Source of the DNA: Allobosea sp035944375 | GTDB lineage: Bacteria > Pseudomonadota > Alphaproteobacteria > Rhizobiales > Beijerinckiaceae | Length of the DNA: 64,000 nucleotides | Assembly (NCBI RefSeq): GCF_035944375.1 | Contig: NZ_DASZBE010000007.1 | Direction: 5' to 3' (one strand) | In this document: in pieces, positions 8,982 to 16,928 of the stretch | Layout: every line of letters starts with the position of its first letter | Numbering within the stretch: position 1 is the stretch's first letter | Notes under the pieces: model-generated | The model's input: only the letters and a program-made list of their open reading frames with translations | Database searches by the model: none | Told to the model about the DNA's origin: nothing | Translations under genes and position numbers: made by a program

Positions 8982-9352
8982 GCGAAACCGGCGTCATCCT
9001 GATCGAGAAGCTCGATATCTACGCCTATCACGGCTTCTTCTCGGAGGAGGAGCGGCTGGGGCAGCGCTTCGTGCTCGACCTCGCGCTGGAAACCGACCTG
9101 CGGCCGTCTTCCGTCAGCGATGCGCTGGCCGACACCGTGAACTACGGCACGGTTGTCGGCGTGGTGACGGAGGTCTTCACCACGCGCCGCTTCAATCTGC
9201 TGGAGGCGGCCGCCCGAGCCGTGGCGCTGGCGGTGCTGGAGCGGTTTCCGCCCGTAACCCGCATCGAGGTGACGCTGCGCAAGCCGACGCCGCCGATCCA
9301 TGCGACGCTCGCCAGCGTCGGCATCAAGCTGAGTTTTGCGCGTGAAGGCTGA
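8978..9352 (+). CDS. folB: Dihydroneopterin aldolase
   Basis: A 124-residue enzyme converting dihydroneopterin to 6-hydroxymethyl-dihydropterin plus glycolaldehyde. The family pattern is visible in DIYAYHGFFSEEERLGQRF (residues ~11-29), the VNYGTVV segment with the conserved tyrosine, the central FNLLEAAAR with the substrate-binding Glu, and LRKPTPPI, which carries the catalytic lysine. GTG start overlapping the folP stop (GTGA); the following gene overlaps its 3' end. Translational coupling in the folate operon is likely. Confidence 0.95.
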   Translation: MSETGVILIEKLDIYAYHGFFSEEERLGQRFVLDLALETDLRPSSVSDALADTVNYGTVVGVVTEVFTTRRFNLLEAAARAVALAVLERFPPVTRIEVTLRKPTPPIHATLASVGIKLSFAREG

Positions 9353-9866
9353 GGCCGCGCTCGGCCTCGGCGGCAATCTGGGCGATCCGGTGGAGGCTTT
9401 CGCGACGGTGCTGCGGCGGCTGGAGAGGCATGAGGCGGTCGCGCGGGTCCGCCCATCCAGCGTCTATCGGACGGCGCCCTGGGGCAAGCTCGACCAGCCG
9501 GAATTTCTCAACATGGCCGTGCTGGTCGAGACGGATCTGCCGGCGCGGGCATTGCTGGATTTGTGCCTTGCTCTCGAACGCGAGGGCGGCCGGGAGCGGC
9601 GCGAACGCTGGGGGCCGCGCACGCTCGACATCGACATCCTGACCTATGGCGGGCAGGTGATCGACGAGCCGGGGCTGCAAATTCCGCATCCGCGGATCGC
9701 GGAACGCGCCTTCGTGCTGGCGCCGCTGGCCGAGATCGCGCCGGGGCTGTTGATCGGGGGGCGATCGGTCGCCGACCTCCTAGAGGAGGTCATCGACGAG
9801 ACTATCCGCCGGGACCCGGCCGCGACGGAGCGGCTTTCGGCTGTTCTCCAAAGCGCGCCGCGCTGA
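9342..9866 (+). CDS. folK: 2-amino-4-hydroxy-6-hydroxymethyldihydropteridine diphosphokinase
   Basis: A 174-residue pyrophosphokinase activating hydroxymethyl-dihydropterin for FolP. Motifs: ALGLGGNLGDP at the N-terminus, VYRTAPWGKLDQPEFLNM, and RERWGPRTLDIDILTYG with the Mg-binding DxD pair, followed by IPHPRIAERAFVLAPL. The GTG at 9342 was chosen; a TTG at 9336 is also in frame. It overlaps folB by 11 bp. With folP and folB it gives three consecutive folate steps in one transcript. Confidence 0.95.
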   Translation: MKAEAALGLGGNLGDPVEAFATVLRRLERHEAVARVRPSSVYRTAPWGKLDQPEFLNMAVLVETDLPARALLDLCLALEREGGRERRERWGPRTLDIDILTYGGQVIDEPGLQIPHPRIAERAFVLAPLAEIAPGLLIGGRSVADLLEEVIDETIRRDPAATERLSAVLQSAPR

Positions 9867-9868
9867 TC

Positions 9869-10189
9869 TCAGTCTTCGAAGGTTTCCCTTAGAACCGCCA
9901 GCACGCCGCTTAACATGGCAGGCGGCACCTCACCCAACCGTTTGACGAGGCGCCGCTTGTCGAGCGCGCGGAGCTGCTCGGCGAGGACGAGACCGTCCGT
10001 GCCCGCGAAGCTGATGGGTACACGGAACCCGGCCGGGCGGCTGGCGGAGGTCATGGGTGCGACGATGACCGTTCTCAGGTGATCGTGGATCTCCGGAGGA
10101 GACACGATGAGGCAGGGTCGCGTCTTGCGAATCTCGCTGCCAATGGTCGGATCGAGGGTGGCCAGCCAGACTTCGCCGCGCTTTACCAT
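9869..10189 (-). CDS. MazF/PemK family endoribonuclease toxin
   Basis: A 106-residue protein of the MazF/PemK fold. It opens with MVKRGEVWLATLDPTIGSE and continues with KTRPCLIVSPPEIH, the beta-strand pattern that carries the catalytic Arg and, later, the T/S residue in VIVAPMTSASRP. Such toxins cut single-stranded RNA, often mRNA, when free of their antitoxin. The start overlaps the preceding antitoxin gene by 7 bp, the standard arrangement. It is convergent with folK (2 bp between the stops). Only the pair itself is seen here; there is no other plasmid- or phage-like gene nearby. Confidence 0.9.
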   Translation of the reverse strand: MVKRGEVWLATLDPTIGSEIRKTRPCLIVSPPEIHDHLRTVIVAPMTSASRPAGFRVPISFAGTDGLVLAEQLRALDKRRLVKRLGEVPPAMLSGVLAVLRETFED

Positions 10190-10437
10190 TTCAGGGCGGC
10201 GTCATCGTCGTTGGCGAACTCTGGCCAGACGAGTTCGTCGTCGCCCTCGGCTGCCAGCCGCCGGGAATCATCTGCCCAGCCCGAGCGTGCCGACGTGGAT
10301 ACGGGCTCGATGACGATCCGCCCGCTTTCGACCAGCAGCGTGACACGGTCTCCCGCCTTGGCGCCGATCGCGGCCAGCATAGGCTTCGGGATGACGACGC
10401 CCGCCGAGTTACCGATTTTCTTGACCGAGCTTTGCAT
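10183..10437 (-). CDS. MazE-like antitoxin with AbrB/SpoVT domain
   Basis: An 84-residue protein. Residues 1-45 form an AbrB-type swapped-hairpin DNA-binding domain (KKIGNSAGVVIPKPML, GDRVTLLVESGRIVIEP), and the acidic tail ending WPEFANDDDAALKW is suited to wrap the basic MazF partner. The ATG at 10437 fits the family start; an in-frame codon at 10455 would add six residues. By family precedent the complex should repress its own promoter; upstream there is an A+T-rich stretch (10455-10500) with a TATGAT-like minus-strand -10. Lies downstream of fabI in the same direction, 103 bp away. Confidence 0.88.
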   Translation of the reverse strand: MQSSVKKIGNSAGVVIPKPMLAAIGAKAGDRVTLLVESGRIVIEPVSTSARSGWADDSRRLAAEGDDELVWPEFANDDDAALKW

Positions 10438-10540
10438 CGCCTGCTCCAAAAGCAAGAGCGATCATAGCGGGCCGATGCGTATGTTACTACGGCGTATTAA
10501 CGCGCATCGCAGTCGCTCTCTCGCGGCGAGACCCGACGCC

Positions 10541-11383
10541 TCACTCGGCCTTGTCGAGCGTGATGTCCGGCGCCGTCGGCACCTTCATGCCGACGACATG
10601 GTAGCCGGCGTCGACATGCAGGATCTCGCCGGTGATGCCGCGCGACATGTCGGAAACGAGGAACACGGCGGTCTCGCCGACTTCCTCGATCGTCACGGTG
10701 CGGCGCAGCGGCGAATTGTATTCGTTCCAGCGCAGGATATAGCGGAAATCGCCGATGCCCGACGCCGCGAGCGTCTTGATCGGCCCGGCCGAGATGGCGT
10801 TGACGCGGATCTTCGAGGGGCCGAGATCGGCGGCGAGGTACTGCACGCTCGATTCCAGCGCCGCCTTCGCGACGCCCATGACGTTGTAATGCGGCATCCA
10901 CTTCTCGGCGCCGTAATAGGTCAGCGTCAGCATGGAGCCGCCATCGGTCATCAGCTTCTCGGCACGCTGGGTGACGGCGGTGAAGGAGTAGCAGGAGATC
11001 AGCAGCGACTTGGTGAAGTTCGCTTCCGTGGTCTCGACATAGCGGCCGGTCAACTCGTCCTTGTCGGAGAAGGCGATGCAGTGGACGACGAAGTCGAGCT
11101 TGCCCCAGAGCTTCTCGACCTCGGCGAAGACGGCGTCGATCGAGGCGGAATCGGTAACGTCGCAATGGCCGACGACATGGCCGCCGAGCTCTCTGGCGAG
11201 CGGCTCGACGCGCTTCTTCAGCGCGTCGCCCTGATAGGTAAAGGCGAGTTCGGCGCCGGCGTCGGCTGCGGCCTTGGCGATGCCCCAGGCGATCGAGCGG
11301 TTGTTGGCGACGCCCATGACGAGGCCGCGCTTGCCCTTGAGGAGATTGGCGGTCGGCCGGGCGAGGGCGTTGGAATCAGGCAT
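10541..11383 (-). CDS. fabI: Enoyl-[acyl-carrier-protein] reductase (NADH)
   Basis: A 280-residue SDR-fold enzyme reducing trans-2-enoyl-ACP in the last step of each fatty-acid elongation cycle, the triclosan target. It shows the FabI cofactor motif GLVMGVANNRSIAWGIAK (residues ~20-37), GHCDVTD, the HCIAFSDK segment, and the catalytic Tyr/Lys in YNVMGVAKAALE (Y-x6-K). SAGPIKTLAASGI follows. Length and motifs are standard. No other fatty-acid elongation gene is adjacent; it is flanked by the DnaJ-domain gene upstream and mazEF downstream. Confidence 0.97.
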   Translation of the reverse strand: MPDSNALARPTANLLKGKRGLVMGVANNRSIAWGIAKAAADAGAELAFTYQGDALKKRVEPLARELGGHVVGHCDVTDSASIDAVFAEVEKLWGKLDFVVHCIAFSDKDELTGRYVETTEANFTKSLLISCYSFTAVTQRAEKLMTDGGSMLTLTYYGAEKWMPHYNVMGVAKAALESSVQYLAADLGPSKIRVNAISAGPIKTLAASGIGDFRYILRWNEYNSPLRRTVTIEEVGETAVFLVSDMSRGITGEILHVDAGYHVVGMKVPTAPDITLDKAE

Positions 11384-11420
11384 CGGGAACCCGCAAACTG
11401 GAAAAGACGAGGCCGTCTCT

Positions 11421-11457
11421 TAGAGCATGGCGGCGCCAGTGGGAACCGGATTTGCCG
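11421..11457. repeat. Possible TAGAGCAT-type intergenic repeat (copy a)
   Basis: In the gap before fabI a stretch beginning TAGAGCATGG and ending with GGGAACCGGATTT resembles the short AGAGCAT...GGAA.CCG.TTT elements common between Rhizobiales genes. A second, more diverged copy lies at 28807-28843. Assigned by eye; similarity is partial. Confidence 0.3.
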
Positions 11458-11475
11458 GCGGCCTGCGCCGGTGGC

Positions 11476-12396
11476 TCACGCCGTGCGGGCCTTCATCAGC
11501 GCCGTGAGCTCCGCATCGCTCTCGGGCATCTCGATGTCGATCGAGACGAAGAGGTCGCCGACGGTGTCGCCCTCGCCCTTGAGACCCTTGCCCCGCAGCC
11601 TGAAGGACCGGGTGGTGCCGGTCAGGGCCGGGATCTTCATTTCGACCGCACCGGTGAGCGTCGGCACATGCACCTCGCCGCCGAGTATCGCGCGCGCGAG
11701 CGGGACGGGAACGCGAATCCGCAGATCGTTGCCCTCGACCGTGAAGCGCGAATCCGGCTTGACCTTGATCGTCATCAGGACATCGCCGGCCTGGCCGGAG
11801 AACGGGTCGGTCGGGCCGAGCCCGCGCAGGCGCATGACCTTGCCGTCGGCGACGCCCTCGGGGATCGTGACCTCGACTTCGCGGCCGCTCGGCAGCCGCA
11901 CGCGGCGCGTCGCGCCGGTCGCGGCCTGGGACAGCGTCACCTCCAGCGTAAAGCTCTGCTCCGGCGGCTTGGGGGCCTCGGCACGGGTTCGCCCCGCGCG
12001 GCGTGCGGCGTCACCGAACAGCGAGCCGAAGATGTCGGACGGGTCGAAGCCCGCGCCCGCTCCGCCGCCGGCGCCGAAGGGGTTGCCGCCTCCGCCCTGG
12101 CCGAAGTTGAACTCGAAGCCGCCGGCCCGGCCGCCACGGCCGGCGCCCATGCCTTCGAAGCCGGAGAATTTCGGCTTGCCCTCGCCATCGATCTCGCCGC
12201 GGTCGAACTGCTTGCGCTTGGTCTCGTCGCCCAGGATCTCATAGGCGCCGTTGAGTTCCGCGAAGCGGTCCTGCGCCTTCGGATCGTCCTGGTTGCGGTC
12301 GGGATGCAGATCCTTGGCGCGGCGGCGATAGGCCTTCTTGATCTCGGCCTCGCTCGCCGTGCGGGCGACGCCCAGAATCTGATACGGGTCGCGCAT
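11476..12396 (-). CDS. DnaJ-domain co-chaperone (CbpA-like)
   Basis: A 306-residue protein. Residues 1-70 are a J domain (DPYQILGVARTASEAEIKKA, then the HPD tripeptide in DLHPDRNQDD) that stimulates Hsp70 ATPase. A glycine/phenylalanine-rich linker (~75-135) follows, then the two-lobed DnaJ C-terminal substrate domain (~150-300, with VTIPEGVADGKVMRLRG). The CxxCxGxG zinc fingers of true DnaJ are absent, which places it with CbpA-type co-chaperones. It reads in the same direction as fabI, 92 bp upstream of it, and may share its transcript. Confidence 0.92.
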   Translation of the reverse strand: MRDPYQILGVARTASEAEIKKAYRRRAKDLHPDRNQDDPKAQDRFAELNGAYEILGDETKRKQFDRGEIDGEGKPKFSGFEGMGAGRGGRAGGFEFNFGQGGGGNPFGAGGGAGAGFDPSDIFGSLFGDAARRAGRTRAEAPKPPEQSFTLEVTLSQAATGATRRVRLPSGREVEVTIPEGVADGKVMRLRGLGPTDPFSGQAGDVLMTIKVKPDSRFTVEGNDLRIRVPVPLARAILGGEVHVPTLTGAVEMKIPALTGTTRSFRLRGKGLKGEGDTVGDLFVSIDIEMPESDAELTALMKARTA

Positions 12397-12533
12397 CGAT
12401 GAACCCCATGTGGCACTGGCGACCGGCCCGCCGGGACACGCGCCGGAGGCCAGCCTGATCGTCGAGCCTTATCTGGGAATGGTGTGGCCTGAGTGCAACA
12501 GCCGGCGCAGCAGATCAATGGCGCTTCGGGCGA

Positions 12534-12995
12534 TCAGCCCGTGCCCTTCCAGGGAGCGACGTCCTTGACGGCCCATTCGCCGCCCGAGGGCCGGCAGGCC
12601 GTGCCCTGGAGCTTTGCGGGTTTCGTCTGGGTCTGGACCTGGGCGATGAAGGCGCGGCAGATCTCGTCGGCCCGCAGGAAGGGGCCGCCGACGGGGATGA
12701 AGGAGCCCTTCATGCCGCTTTGGGGGTTGTCCCAGGAGACGGCGGCGCCGTTGCCCTGCGGGTCGAGCGCGACCGCCATCGCGCCTTCGGCGCGGCGCAG
12801 GTCTTCGGGGCCGAGTTCGGCGGTCAGCGAGGCGAGGGCGCCCGGCTTGCTCGCACCGCGCGCCGGCAGCACCGAGGAGGTCGTGGCGATCTCGTCCTCG
12901 GCCTTGCTCGACAGCCCCAGAATGGGAAAGGACACCGAGCAGCCGGCGCCGGCCAGGGCCATAACCAGGGCCGCGCCGAGGCCGCCCATGCGCAT
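12534..12995 (-). CDS. RT0821/Lpp0805-like surface protein, probable lipoprotein
   Basis: A 153-residue exported protein. The N-terminus MRMGGLGAALVMALAGAGCS is a short hydrophobic signal ending in a Cys that resembles a lipobox, though the residue three before the Cys is Gly rather than Leu. The C-terminal half (WDNPQSGMKGSFIPVG...CRAFIAQVQ...LQGTACRP) matches, as I recall it, the 17-kDa-antigen-related RT0821/Lpp0805 family of alphaproteobacterial surface proteins of unknown role. The start is uncertain: a GTG at 13073 in frame would give 179 residues but place the hydrophobic segment too far inside. Divergent from pdxH. Confidence 0.65.
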   Translation of the reverse strand: MRMGGLGAALVMALAGAGCSVSFPILGLSSKAEDEIATTSSVLPARGASKPGALASLTAELGPEDLRRAEGAMAVALDPQGNGAAVSWDNPQSGMKGSFIPVGGPFLRADEICRAFIAQVQTQTKPAKLQGTACRPSGGEWAVKDVAPWKGTG

Positions 12996-13121
12996 GACGC
13001 GGCTGCGCTGCGGAAGGCTTTGGGACGGCCGCCGGCCTGTCCTATATAGTCGCTCGGTCAGGTCCGGTATCACCGCTCGCGCTCGCCCAAACGCAGTGCT
13101 TCATTCGCCGAGGATTAGAAC

Positions 13122-13736
13122 GTGGAACAGTTAACGAGCGGTGACTTCACCCAGGAACAGGACCCGTTCGCGCTGTTCGAGACCTGGTTCGCGGAGGCCA
13201 AGAAGAGCGAGCCGAACGATCCCAACGCGATGGCGCTCTCGACGGTCGATGCGGAGGGCATGCCCAACAGCCGGATGGTGCTGCTCAACGGGCGCGACGG
13301 CGAGGATTTCGTCTTCTACACCAACACCCAGAGCCAGAAGGGCGAGGAACTGCTCGGCCAGCCCAAGGCGGCGCTGCTGTTCCACTGGAAGAGCCTGCGC
13401 CGGCAGGTCCGCATTCGCGGTGCCGTGACGGTCGTCAGCGACGAGATGGCCGATGCCTATTTCCAGTCGCGCCCGCGCGACAGCCGGATCGGCGCCTGGG
13501 CCTCGCAGCAGTCGCGGCCGCTGGAGAGCCGCTTCGCGCTGGAAAAGGCGGTCGCGATCCAGGCGGCGAAGTTCGGTGTCGGCACGATCCCGCGCCCGCC
13601 GCACTGGACCGGCTTCCGCATCAGCCCGGTTTATCTCGAGTTCTGGCGGGACGGGGCCTTCCGTCTGCACGATCGCGTCGTCTTCCGTCGCGCCCAAATC
13701 GGCGAGCCCTGGGCGCGCGCCCGCCTGTACCCTTGA
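13122..13736 (+). CDS. pdxH: Pyridoxamine 5'-phosphate oxidase
   Basis: A 204-residue FMN enzyme that oxidises pyridoxine/pyridoxamine 5'-phosphate to pyridoxal 5'-phosphate. Family features: DPFALFETWFAEAKKSEPND at the N-terminus, NSRMVLLNG (FMN contact), FHWKSLRRQVRIRG, SRPRDSRIGAWASQQS, and the closing PxYLEFWRDGxFRLHDR...ARLYP signature. GTG start at 13122. The following SDR gene starts 14 bp after its stop, suggesting co-transcription. Confidence 0.96.
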   Translation: MEQLTSGDFTQEQDPFALFETWFAEAKKSEPNDPNAMALSTVDAEGMPNSRMVLLNGRDGEDFVFYTNTQSQKGEELLGQPKAALLFHWKSLRRQVRIRGAVTVVSDEMADAYFQSRPRDSRIGAWASQQSRPLESRFALEKAVAIQAAKFGVGTIPRPPHWTGFRISPVYLEFWRDGAFRLHDRVVFRRAQIGEPWARARLYP

Positions 13737-13750
13737 GGATCGATAGTCCG

Positions 13751-14527
13751 ATGGCGATGCCGAAATTCGACTTTCCCAAGACCGAGCCCGGCAAGCGGCC
13801 GGTCATGCTGCTGACGGGGGCCAGCCGTGGCATCGGCCATGCCACGGTGATGCAGTTCGCGATGGCGGGCTGGCGCATCCTGTCCTGCTCGCGCCAGGCC
13901 TTCTCGGACAAGTGCCCCTGGCCGTCAGGCGCAGACGATCACGTCCAGATCGATCTCGGCGATCCCGAGGACACGATGCGCGGCATCGCCGAGATCAAGC
14001 GCCGGCTGGCAGCGGAGGGCGGCAAGCTGAACGCGCTCGTCAACAATGCCGGCATTTCGCCGAAGGGGCCCAAGGGCGCCCGTCTCGGTGCGGCCACGAC
14101 CTCCTTCAACGACTGGCACAAGGTCTTCCAGGTCAATTTCTTCGCGCCGATCATGCTGGCGCGCGGCCTGCTCGACGAACTGACGGCGGCGAAGGGCACG
14201 ATCGTGAACGTCACCTCGATCGCGGGATCGCGGGTCCATCCTTTCGCGGGCGCCGCCTATGCGACCTCGAAGGCGGCGCTGGCCAGCCTGACCCGCGAGA
14301 TGGCGTCGGATTTCGGCCCGCTCGGCATTCGCGTGAACTCGATCTCGCCCGGCGAGATCGATACCGCCATCCTTTCGCCCGGCACGGAGAAGATCGTCGC
14401 GACCTTGCCGCTCGGGCGGCTCGGCCGGACGGAGGAGGTCGCCCGCGCGATCCATTTCCTCTGCACCGATGCGTCGAGCTACGTCACCGGCGCGGAGCTC
14501 CACATCAATGGCGGCCAGCACGTATGA
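13751..14527 (+). CDS. SDR family oxidoreductase
   Basis: A 258-residue classical short-chain dehydrogenase/reductase. It has the nucleotide-binding LLTGASRGIGHATV, the LVNNAGISPKG strand, the catalytic serine in NVTSIAGS, and Tyr/Lys in YATSKAALASL. The C-terminal CTDASSYVTGAELHINGGQH is standard. The substrate cannot be told from sequence. The ATG at 13751 is preferred to the TTG at 13733. It lies between pdxH (14 bp) and a Nudix gene (15 bp) and is probably in their operon. Confidence 0.9.
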   Translation: MAMPKFDFPKTEPGKRPVMLLTGASRGIGHATVMQFAMAGWRILSCSRQAFSDKCPWPSGADDHVQIDLGDPEDTMRGIAEIKRRLAAEGGKLNALVNNAGISPKGPKGARLGAATTSFNDWHKVFQVNFFAPIMLARGLLDELTAAKGTIVNVTSIAGSRVHPFAGAAYATSKAALASLTREMASDFGPLGIRVNSISPGEIDTAILSPGTEKIVATLPLGRLGRTEEVARAIHFLCTDASSYVTGAELHINGGQHV

Positions 14528-14542
14528 TCCGGGCCGGCTGAG

Positions 14543-15025
14543 ATGAGCGGCGACGGCGGCCAGGTGATCCGCTTTCCGGCACCGGGCAAGGCCCCGGCGC
14601 GCCCGGTTCTGGCGGCGTCCGTGGCTGTCTTCCGCGATGGCAAGGTGCTGCTCGCGACGCGCACCAAGCCCCCGGCGGACCGGCTCTGGTCGCTGCCCGG
14701 CGGCAAGGTCGAGGCCGGCGAGACCCTGGAACAGGCCGCCCTGCGCGAACTGGAGGAGGAGGTCGGCGTCCGGGCGCGCATCATCGGCTTCAACCGCCAT
14801 GTCGAGATCTTCGGGCGCGATGCGCGGGGCGGCGTCAGCCACCACTTCGTCGTCGCCTCCTTCGTCGGCGAATGGCTTTCGGGCGAACCGCAGCCCGGGC
14901 CCGAAGCCGGGGCCGTGATGTGGGCCGATCCGTTCAAGCTCGGCGGATTGCCGACGACGCGAGACCTGGGCGAGGTTCTGCGGCAGGCGAGAGTGATCCT
15001 GCTTCGCGCCGGGGACGGCGCATGA
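14543..15025 (+). CDS. Nudix hydrolase
   Basis: A 160-residue protein with an intact Nudix box in residues ~52-74 (GGKVEAGETLEQAALRELEE followed by EVG), which binds the metal used to hydrolyse nucleoside diphosphates linked to another moiety. The LLATRTKPPADRLWSLPGG lead is typical of the MutT/ADP-ribose branch. The substrate is unknown. Its TGA overlaps the ATG of the next gene. Confidence 0.9.
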   Translation: MSGDGGQVIRFPAPGKAPARPVLAASVAVFRDGKVLLATRTKPPADRLWSLPGGKVEAGETLEQAALRELEEEVGVRARIIGFNRHVEIFGRDARGGVSHHFVVASFVGEWLSGEPQPGPEAGAVMWADPFKLGGLPTTRDLGEVLRQARVILLRAGDGA

Positions 15026-15450
15026 GGCGGGCGGTGCTGGGCCTGCTCGCGTTGCTGACGGCCGCGCCCTGGGGCGCCGCCCCTGCACAGCAGCGCACCC
15101 CGCCGGCCGCGAAGCCAGCCGAGCCTGCGCCCGCTCCCGAACCGCCGCCGCCGCCCTATGAGCCGCAATTGCTGAAGCTCGCCGAGATCATGGGCTCGCT
15201 CGCCTATCTGCGGACGCTGTGCGGCGGCAAGGAGGCTCAGGACTGGCGCGACCGGATGGCGGCTCTGGTCGAGGCGGAGGGGCGAACCCTGACGCGCCGC
15301 GAGCGCCTGACCAGCGCTTACAACCGCGGCTTCCGCGCCTATTCTCTGACACATCGGGCTTGCACCGAGGGCAGCCAGGAGGCTTCGACGCGGTTGGCCG
15401 CGGACGGCGAGCGCCTCGCCCAGGCTTTGGCCGGCCGCTATGGCGGATAG
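15022..15450 (+). CDS. TIGR02301 family exported protein (DUF2385)
   Basis: A 142-residue secreted protein of unknown function typical of Rhizobiales. A signal peptide of about 22 residues (MRRAVLGLLALLTAAPWGAA then PAQQ) is followed by a proline/alanine-rich linker (~24-48) and a conserved domain with LGSLAYLRTLC-like MGSLAYLRTLCGG, RERLTSAYNRGFRAYS, and a second cysteine in THRACTE, perhaps a disulfide pair. Start at 15022 overlaps the Nudix stop (ATGA). Confidence 0.82.
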   Translation: MRRAVLGLLALLTAAPWGAAPAQQRTPPAAKPAEPAPAPEPPPPPYEPQLLKLAEIMGSLAYLRTLCGGKEAQDWRDRMAALVEAEGRTLTRRERLTSAYNRGFRAYSLTHRACTEGSQEASTRLAADGERLAQALAGRYGG

Positions 15451-15666
15451 GTGACAGCTCCCCGCGAACTGCGTCCGTCGAGAGGATTTGCGCGGCCGCG
15501 TTAACCTTTCCTAAAGGGGGTGGTAGCGTCCCGCTCTGGCACGCCCTATGGTCACGAACCGGACGGCTCCGGTCGTCGAGAGCCGAAACTGACACAGTTC
15601 GCGACACCAGCGCGGGCGGTGCGCGACAAGAAGCCGATCAAAGCAAGCCGTAGAGTTCTCGCCTTC

Positions 15667-15936
15667 ATGTCCATCATCTCCGACGATCTGCCTCTCGACC
15701 TCGTCTCGACCGATGACAGCCACGACGCCCGTCGCGTCGCCTATGGCTATGTCGAGGACGCCTTCGCAGAAGCGCAGCAGGATGGGTTGGACAGCGATGC
15801 CTTGGCGCATGCCGCGCTGTTTGCAGCCTTCCGAACCCTCGTCGAGACCTATGGCGAGGATGCGACCGCCATCTTCGCAGAAGGGCTGGCCGACAAGGTG
15901 CGCACCGGGGCGTTCAGCACCGGCACCCGCCATTGA
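15667..15936 (+). CDS. Conserved small hypothetical protein
   Basis: An 89-residue acidic, mostly helical protein without signal or membrane segment. I do not recognise a named family. The ATG at 15667 opens MSIISDDLPLDLVSTDDSHD; the same frame extends further upstream to 15520, but that part is basic and low-complexity in character and less likely to be coding. It follows a 216-bp gap that contains a CtrA-like but imperfect TTAA-N7-TAAA (15501-15515). Confidence 0.6.
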   Translation: MSIISDDLPLDLVSTDDSHDARRVAYGYVEDAFAEAQQDGLDSDALAHAALFAAFRTLVETYGEDATAIFAEGLADKVRTGAFSTGTRH

Positions 15937-16048
15937 AGAGTGACCCGGCGGCGTCGCGACCGAACGGGAACAGCTGTGGCGCTGTCCGGTTGAACTCCGG
16001 CGACAGGGCACCGACATAAAGGTCGGCGCAGTCGCGGCAGAGGTTTAC

Positions 16049-16351
16049 ATGGACAGGGTGCAGGGCGCCGACAGTCGGGTCGTCGAGAATGCGGCGGCCG
16101 GGCGCTTCGAACTGGCGTTTCCCGGCGGACAGGCCTTTGCCGTCTATCGCCGTGATGGGGAAAGGCTGGTCGTCACACATACGGAAGTGCCGTCCGCGTT
16201 CAACGGCCAAGGCATCGGCTCGCAGTTGGTCCGGGGTCTGTTCGAGCAGGCGAGGGCGAGCGGACGGAGGGTCGTGCCGGCCTGCTCCTTCGTCGCCTCC
16301 TGGGCGCGCCGCCATCCCGAATTCGACGACGTATTGTCACCCGGTCGATGA
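16049..16351 (+). CDS. Short GNAT-like N-acetyltransferase (YidJ/YjdJ type)
   Basis: A 100-residue minimal acetyltransferase. The acetyl-CoA loop is seen as VPSAFNGQGIGSQLVRGLFE (residues ~47-66), followed by VVPACSFVASWARRHPEF, the signature of the small YjdJ/NATD1-like group. The acceptor is unknown. It starts 112 bp after the previous gene and is followed after 31 bp by a small membrane-protein gene. Confidence 0.85.
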   Translation: MDRVQGADSRVVENAAAGRFELAFPGGQAFAVYRRDGERLVVTHTEVPSAFNGQGIGSQLVRGLFEQARASGRRVVPACSFVASWARRHPEFDDVLSPGR

Positions 16352-16382
16352 TCGAGACACCGATCGTGGGAGGGCTCGGGGC

Positions 16383-16706
16383 ATGAGGTCCGCGCCGCCC
16401 TCGTCCAGCGCGCAGCAGGATCTGCGCGCCGCTTTCAAAAGGCTGGAGCGCATGCTGCCGGCGCGAGCGGCTTCGACGCTGCGTTGGCTGCGCCATCCGG
16501 CGTCGCGCTGGGCCCGGATCCCGGTCGGTCTCGTCCTGATCCTGGGCGGCGTGTTGTCCTTCCTGCCGGTGCTGGGCGTCTGGATGCTGCCGCTCGGCCT
16601 GATGCTGATTGCCTCCGACGTGCCGTTCCTGCAGCGGCCGATGGCGCGATTCACGATGTGGATCATCGACCGGATCGAGCGTTGGCAGGCCAAGCGCCGC
16701 CGCTGA
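16383..16706 (+). CDS. Small membrane protein with two hydrophobic segments
   Basis: A 107-residue protein. Residues ~45-62 (PVGLVLILGGVLSFLPVLG) and ~63-75 (VWMLPLGLMLIASDV) form a hairpin of hydrophobic stretches, flanked by basic tails (RRWL-like N-side and ERWQAKRRR at the C-terminus). The N-terminal ~30 residues are amphipathic. Proteins of this look are common in Rhizobiales but I know of no assigned function. ATG at 16383 chosen because the frame upstream is a shadow of the acetyltransferase gene. Confidence 0.7.
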   Translation: MRSAPPSSSAQQDLRAAFKRLERMLPARAASTLRWLRHPASRWARIPVGLVLILGGVLSFLPVLGVWMLPLGLMLIASDVPFLQRPMARFTMWIIDRIERWQAKRRR

Positions 16707-16845
16707 CCGGCGCGCCGGCCTCGCCGGTTTCGACGACTGTCATGCCGTCTTTTACCCCCCAGGCGCGAGGCCGGACGGAACATCCGATCCGACCGCCCGT
16801 TGAGCGGGCATGGCGCTCGCGCGCTTTGTCTCAATGGGGGCTGTC

Positions 16846-16920
16846 ATGAACAGTATCATCTATCTCGTCGGCCTCGTCGTGGTCGTCCTCGTCATCCTGT
16901 CCTTCCTCGGTTTGCGGTGA
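16846..16920 (+). CDS. 24-residue single-pass membrane peptide
   Basis: ATG at 16846, stop at 16918-16920. The peptide reads MNSIIYLVGLVVVVL, continues hydrophobic, and ends LGLR: one transmembrane helix with almost no soluble part. A purine-rich AATGGGGGCTGTC lies just upstream as a plausible ribosome binding site, and the next gene starts 8 bp after its stop, so the two are probably translated from one message. From memory, near-identical short peptides occur in other Rhizobiales; this is untested here. Confidence 0.6.
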   Translation: MNSIIYLVGLVVVVLVILSFLGLR

Positions 16921-16928
16921 GCTCTCCC

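Noticed and set aside
9869..10437. mazEF-like pair as a sign of a mobile island
   Set aside because: Base composition matches the neighbours and both flanks are core genes (folK, fabI).
10079..12244. 721-codon open frame on the plus strand opposite mazEF, fabI and the DnaJ-domain gene
   Set aside because: It runs through four recognisable minus-strand genes and has no domain pattern of its own.
15501..15515. CtrA-like box TTAA-N7-TAAA upstream of the small gene at 15667
   Set aside because: One mismatch to TTAA-N7-TTAA, and such near matches are frequent; no other cell-cycle context.
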